This document shows positions 57,658-64,000 of a stretch of DNA of 64,000 nt, piece by piece. This DNA is from Acestrorhynchus altus. Taxonomy: Eukaryota; Chordata; Actinopteri; Characiformes; Acestrorhynchidae. The stretch is from the NCBI GenBank assembly GCA_034509495.1, contig CM067511.1, positions 26,649,700 to 26,713,699 of the forward strand. The letters are read 5' to 3'. A program made the translations under genes and the position numbers. Within the stretch, counting starts at the first letter, position 1. Each line of letters begins with the position of its first letter. Below the pieces are notes generated by a model. It did no database searches and had not been told where the DNA came from. It worked only from the letters and a program-made list of their open reading frames with translations.

Positions 57658-59445
57658 ACTGAAAAAGCTTTATTAAACTAAACAAGGATGCAAGAGACTA
57701 ACCTTTGGAAAACTGATCATCTATTAACAGCACTGATCCACATGATTTGAATGGAGAAAGCTGGAACGCCATCACTGCCACCTCCAACCTCATACTGGGA
57801 TACCAACCATCCTGTTTACAGCACAAGTGAATATATCTGTGAACGGGGCAGAGCTGCACCAGGACTGGATTTAGGAAACACTGTTGTAAGCTTTGGTAGT
57901 AACGTTAACGTTATTAGTCTTAGTTTTGCAACTTTGCAGGCTCTGAAGTCAGATTGGAGGAGTTGACAGCTCTCCCTGAGGCACTCAATACAACACAGAA
58001 GACAACTGGGTCATTTCACATATAAGCAAATGAAAAGAACATGGTGCGCAGCATAAAAAAGAGGTTTGTGTCCAGGTCACCTGTTAATTAAGCAAATAAT
58101 CATACAGTCTGTGGCAAACATGGACCAATGAAAGTGCTTTACCATAATAGTCTCATATTTGATTAGCCACAGAGGCCATGTTCACTACGACTCAGAAAGA
58201 AAGAAAAAAAAAATCTAATGTCAATTGGTAAAAGGTGGCCACAATGCATTTCAGCATTTTACAACCACTCATCTATCTACAGTGTAGAAAAAGAAATCCT
58301 ATTGGCTCACTGATGCTGACTATTTGGGTACTGAATATTTCAATATATGGGTGGATGAAATTTCAACAGTCTGCCCCACAAAAAAAAAACAAAAGGTAAT
58401 TTCACCAAACATTCTACTAAAGAAACTTCTCAATCACTTTTAAAGACAAGCTTCAGACAGAAGACTGAAAATCTGAGCCTCAGAAGAGCACCTGCTGTAG
58501 GTGTGCATCAGAGAACTTGCTGGACCTCATCATTAAGGCCAGGCTGAGACACCAGAACCAGCCAGACAGCTCTGATCCGTAAATCAGATTACACTATAAA
58601 ACGCCCTCTCCTTGGCTTACTGCTCGCTGCACTGTACAGTGACTGAGGGCAATCTGCCACAAACCTGCTCACTATCCTTAACCTCAAAACCCAAACCGTA
58701 CCCTGCAAAGCTGCTTTTGAATGTTTTTCAGAGCTTAAAAATATAAACATGTTAAAACCCTCAGGAGGGGAAAAAAAACAATGCTAATGGTCAAATGAGC
58801 AGCCAGAGCCAGGAGTGTTTTCCTTAAATAGCTGAAGCAGCAGGAGGGAGCTGAATTTCCCTGCTGATGATGAGTAAAGCACCGCTGACACTCGAAAGGT
58901 GAGTCGTGATGTAGCAGCGGCGAGCTGTTCGCCAGAACATGCGACAACGGCTGCCACAAAATCTACACCAGACACGTAATGGCCTTGTCAGAACAAAAGC
59001 TCTGCTGGCAATCGTGAAGCTCTCACCAGGGCTCTGCTAGACTTGCTGCAATTCAGAAAACAAGCTCAAAAAACAGCAGGAGCAATTGATCTCTAAAAAT
59101 AACAAATGGCTCAAGCTTAGAAAAATCTTAACATTCACTGGCTATTTTTCATCTGGATTTAAACAGCAGGGCTCCAATTCCTCGTGATTTTTTTTTTATA
59201 TGTAGAAAAACATGAATACTGACAAAGCTGCATTCATCAGCACATCAAATTCACAAGCGCCGTCAGCGTGACTGAGAAAGATCTCCAAACTCCTTGACAT
59301 CACAGCATCTGACACTACAAATGAAACTGATCCAATTTCCTAAACAAAGTGAAGAAAGTATCCCATCCTTGCTCAGCACTTCAGGCTGCCAAGAACCTTT
59401 CAAGAAAGTTTGGAGAGAAGAGGGAGAACTGTGTTTGTCAGGTTC
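57658..59445. other. SIK2-PPP2R1B convergent spacer
   Basis: No coding exon, RNA gene or clear repeat found on either strand. It probably also contains part of the 3' ends of one or both genes. Confidence 0.4.
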
Positions 59446-60729
<1,284 letters not shown>

Positions 60730-63113
60730 CTAGGCCAAGGCAAGAACTAAGGAACAAGAAAGGAGAACACAATGAGCAGTGACCTCAGAAACAAATATTC
60801 AAGCAACTGTGCAGCTGCATCACATGTGAACTGTGGCCACTTACCACTTATGGCCTCCTGGGCAAAGTATTTGACATCTATGTCTTGGTCTGCAGCTAGT
60901 TTCTCCAGTACTGGTTTCACCTCTGCCTGTAGACAGCTGTGAAAGAACAGTGGCTTTAGTCAACTGGGTTTTGAACCCTTATCTATAAAATCTCATATCT
61001 GTTTGTGAAAGAGCCGTGTCAAATCTCAAGACCTCAGGTCACAGTACGGCAATCAGTGGAGGGGGATAATACCTGAAGGATTTTTTTTTTGCTTTTTTCT
61101 AAAAATATAAAAATACATACATTTTTAAAAAAAGAAACAGAAACCAATATATCAATAATCTGAAGGTATTCAAAGAACACGATGATTTACAGCCAGTCAG
61201 CGTGAGAGCACATAAAAGTTGCGGTTGAGGGGTGAGTGATGTGCCATACATACAGAAACATACTTGATGTGGGCATTTAGATTAATTTTATTACACATTA
61301 AGTCCTTCACTCAGTAGAGTGAAGAATTGTAGCTGCTCAAAGAAGAAAGAGTTTAAAAAAAATAAAGATCTAACTCTACAAACAGAAAACTCATCTCATG
61401 ACAACTCCCGATTTGCTAGTGTGACCAATCACAAAAGGAGCGGATCGGCAGCACCGTGGCTGTGGCAAATCTGATGTTGGCTAAAGACCCCCTTTAACCC
61501 AGGTCCTCTGCAGCAGCTAACTCCAAGATAATCACATTTAGCCCAGTTTGGGAACACCTGTGGCCTCCCTGCCGCCACAACACCACCACAGCCAGAATTC
61601 AGTAGCAATAATCAGAATGAAGCACTCGCCCATCCCAACCAACGCTCAGAATGACTCAACTAAACAGGTTCCAGCTAAAAGTTACTACTTTATCATCCGT
61701 TGGATTTAGACACACAAAATTTTAAAACTTTGCTGCTGCTTTTGGTAAATGAACCCACATTATGGCACTTACCAGAGCAAATATCATTTGCTCATAAGAG
61801 TGAGCAAAGTCCTGAAGAATCATTTTACTACATTACAATGAAACATAAGGAGAACAACTTCAGCCAAAATCACTTTTAGAGTCTTTGCCAACCTACAGAC
61901 AAGCATGTGAGCTTTGTAGCAGATTGCACTAAACTGGAACTGTTGCAACAAGAACTGGGATCCTTTTTGAGAAAGACCAGCATATAGAGGGATGTTTGCC
62001 ACTCAAAGATTCTACATTGAATGAATATTTTTATTCATCCCTGCCTTTATTTTAAATTTCATTGTATTGTTGGACATTCTATATTTACTTTATATTATAT
62101 ACTCTATTTTACTTGATATTAACAGATCTCTCAATTTCTACGTGTTTACACATTTTTATATTTACTGTTTTACATAAACAGCTTGATGTTTTATCTCACG
62201 TCACTGAAGCACCGATTTATAGGTAGTATCAATGTTGACAGCCACACTGTGGTCATTAAGCCGTTATCTGCAGAGATGATGCTCTAAAGCATCATTCACA
62301 CTCCTGTAGCAAGTCTGCATTGTGTACAACATTCTGGACAGTGGCAAAAATTCAACTTCAAAAAAAGTATACTAACTGAACACCAAATCCAATGTGTAGG
62401 AATGCTAAACTGTGCAGTGCTGTGGCCCTGCCAGACTGGAATGCGACACCCCATCCTAAAAGACACTGGAAGACATACTTGCTGTCGAGAACAGGGCCAA
62501 TCTTCTGCAAAGACTTGGCCACGTTGAAGCGCACATTGGCCACTTGGTCATTGGACATCTTCAGGACAACTGGGAGCATGTGTTTGGTGGTGATCTCCTG
62601 GCCACATGCTTCTGACAGGGCCTGAAAGACACACATGGAGACACACATTTAAATACTTGTGTAAAGTGGCTGTGTCTGCTCGTGCAAAGGTTTAGTCATT
62701 AGGCACATGCCAATGGTGACTGCAAAAACCACTGAATCACTCAGAGGCTGGAGGAAGTTAGGGTTTATTCACTTTATACAGTACTTCTGTTATTTGCCCC
62801 TTTATAGTCAAGATAAAAACTCTACCCCAGTTATCTCCCTACTACTCAAAGGTACTTAGACCCTAGGTCTTGCCTTGTTGCCATAGCAACCACACTGCTT
62901 TCCCACCACTGCAAGGGTGAATCAGCGAACGCTAGTGTGTCAGGAACAGCAGACTCACATTGATGCAGAAGAGTGTGGTCATCCTGTGCAGGTAGTTCGG
63001 GTCATTTGCCATGCCGAGCACTTTGGGTACAATGGTGTTCTGAGCCCATTCTGCTCCAAACTTCTCAACCAGTTTCGTCAGGTTGCATGTGGCTGCCTCT
63101 CTGATGGCATATA
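60730..63113 (-). CDS. PPP2R1B: PP2A scaffold subunit A-beta, last four exons (partial, 5' end beyond window)
   Basis: Minus-strand exons in transcript order: 63113-62959, 62621-62479, 60936-60845, 60746-60730 (stop TAG at 60732-60730). Joins keep frame; introns are GT-AG. The protein reads VYAIREAATCNLTKLVEKFG, PNYLHRMTTLFCIN, ALSEACGQEITTKHMLP, QVANVRFNVAKSLQKIGPVL, DSNCLQAEVKPVLEKL and FAQEAISVLALA at the end. These are the last HEAT repeats of the 15-repeat scaffold that holds the PP2A catalytic subunit; the catalytic subunit binds repeats 11-15, which is mostly what is seen. The end AISVLALA fits the beta form (alpha ends ALTVLSLA) and so does synteny with SIK2. The first exon starts inside a Val codon; upstream exons lie past the right edge. 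Confidence 0.95.
60747..62958. other. PPP2R1B introns between the last four exons
   Basis: The introns are 60747-60844 (98 nt), 60937-62478 (1.5 kb) and 62622-62958 (337 nt). The long one is AT-rich around 62040-62180 and has no recognised gene or repeat. Confidence 0.5.
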
Positions 63114-63389
63114 CTGGAACACACATGAGAACAAATCAGTGTAAACCGCATTCCAATTCATTATGCAAATTGGATAAGTGTCATTTTCAATTATACCATT
63201 GCAGATTGTATTGTGTCTCAGGGCTCTTTGAATCACTGAAATCAAATCTCAAGACACCTATAATAAGTGGATGACTAGGTGAGCTCAATTAAAGAAAAAC
63301 CAATAAAAAAAGGATGTTGCACATAATTCAGCAGGTTTCTAGCAATACGGGAAAGAAAAAGGACCCTTCGGCTGCTGAAATGCATATGA

Positions 63390-64000
63390 AAGGAATGAAA
63401 ACATTAGATATTTCATGAAAACTTCACATCGTACTGTGAAGAGATTTGAGGCTGATTCAGAGCACAGACAGGTTTGTTCAGATAAAGGCATAACAGGGAA
63501 GGTTTCTGAGACAAATCATCAGATTAACAGAGCAGCTTTTAAAATGCCAGTAAAAAGGCACAAACAGATGTGAAGCACATGGTGCCTCTGGAGTCCCATG
63601 AACCTCAAGGTGTAGGATCCTCCAACCCCTAACCAATGCTCACAAGCAGAAATGGTTGCAGTGAGCCCAGACATACATGAAAAATCCTTAAATGCTTAAA
63701 AAAAAATAATAACTTTTGTTTACTGATGAGTGCAAATGCAGTGGTTGGCCATCATGTCCCATCACACTGCAACTGAGTGATGTTTTGGGCCGGAATCATG
63801 AGGAAAGAGTGACATATATAAAGCATATTAAATTTCTGACTGACCACTTTCTTGCATGACAATGCACCATCTCACGCTGCAGAGAATACATCTGTGTCAT
63901 TGGGTGCTTTGAGCATAAAAGGAGAAAAACTGATGGTATGGCCACCATTGTCCCCTGACCTCAACACTATTGAGAACCTTTGGACTATCCTCAAACAAAG
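63390..64000 (+). mobile_element. Tc1/mariner-like transposase fragment running off the right edge
   Basis: Blocks in order: TSHRTVKRF near 63425, FTDECKC (first catalytic Asp) near 63720, then an open stretch from about 63850 to the end reading FLHDNAPSHAAENTSVSLGA and VWPPLSPDLNTIENLWTILK with the second and third catalytic acids. Frameshifts are needed between blocks, so it is probably inactive, but the last 50 residues are open. It sits in a PPP2R1B intron in the opposite orientation. Confidence 0.8.

Noticed and set aside
62473..62485. A second GC donor (GACA|GCAAGT) in PPP2R1B
   Set aside because: Using it would leave the wrong phase for the next exon. The downstream GT in AA|GTATGT keeps frame and gives DSNCLQAEVKP as in the family.
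60730..63113. PPP2R1A in place of PPP2R1B
   Set aside because: The end AISVLALA and MANDPNYLH wording fit the beta form, and the gene sits next to SIK2 as in human.

Overview
This window is vertebrate nuclear DNA, almost certainly from a ray-finned (teleost) fish. Exons are short and split by GT-AG introns, the DNA is AT-rich, and the introns carry decayed Tc1/mariner transposons, fish-type LINE 3' tails, MITE-like inverted repeats and long pure microsatellites. I cannot name the species. No bacterial, plasmid, phage or CRISPR features were seen.

Four protein-coding genes were rebuilt exon by exon, and every splice join was checked for reading frame. They are HOATZ (C11orf88-like; + strand, 288-11383, 6 exons, 156 aa), LAYN (layilin; +, 13023-24183, 7 exons, 374 aa), SIK2 (salt-inducible kinase 2; +, 27466-54238, 15 exons, 852 aa) and the 3' end of PPP2R1B (PP2A scaffold subunit A-beta; - strand, last four exons 63113-60730, continuing off the right edge). 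The order HOATZ-LAYN-SIK2-PPP2R1B matches human 11q23.1, so this is a conserved syntenic block. SIK2 and PPP2R1B are convergent.

Layout: 1-287 is the HOATZ promoter, with a textbook RFX X-box. 288-11383 is HOATZ, whose introns hold Tc1 relics, a degenerate pyrimidine-rich minisatellite and a pure ACTAC/ACTAT array. 11384-12700 is a spacer with a LINE reverse-transcriptase relic. 12700-25100 is LAYN. 25100-26300 is a spacer with a degenerate CATAATTATGAGAT-type array. 26320-27465 is the CpG-rich SIK2 promoter, with a polypyrimidine tract, a full CRE and an E-box. 27466-54238 is SIK2. 54239 to about 59445 is the SIK2 3' UTR and spacer. 59446-63113 is the PPP2R1B 3' UTR and terminal exons. 63390-64000 is a Tc1-like transposase fragment running off the edge.

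The genes do not form an operon or one pathway. HOATZ serves motile cilia and sperm flagella, LAYN is a hyaluronan receptor, SIK2 is an LKB1-activated, PKA-inhibited kinase acting on CRTC/CREB and class IIa HDACs, and PPP2R1B is a phosphatase scaffold. The observations I rate highest are the X-box at the HOATZ start, three perfect palindromic CREs within the SIK2 locus (possible feedback on the CREB pathway), a GC-AG intron in the middle of the SIK2 DFG codon, and a 158-nt LAYN intron built mostly of a (TG)36 repeat without a polypyrimidine tract. I see no convincing unknown multi-gene system here.
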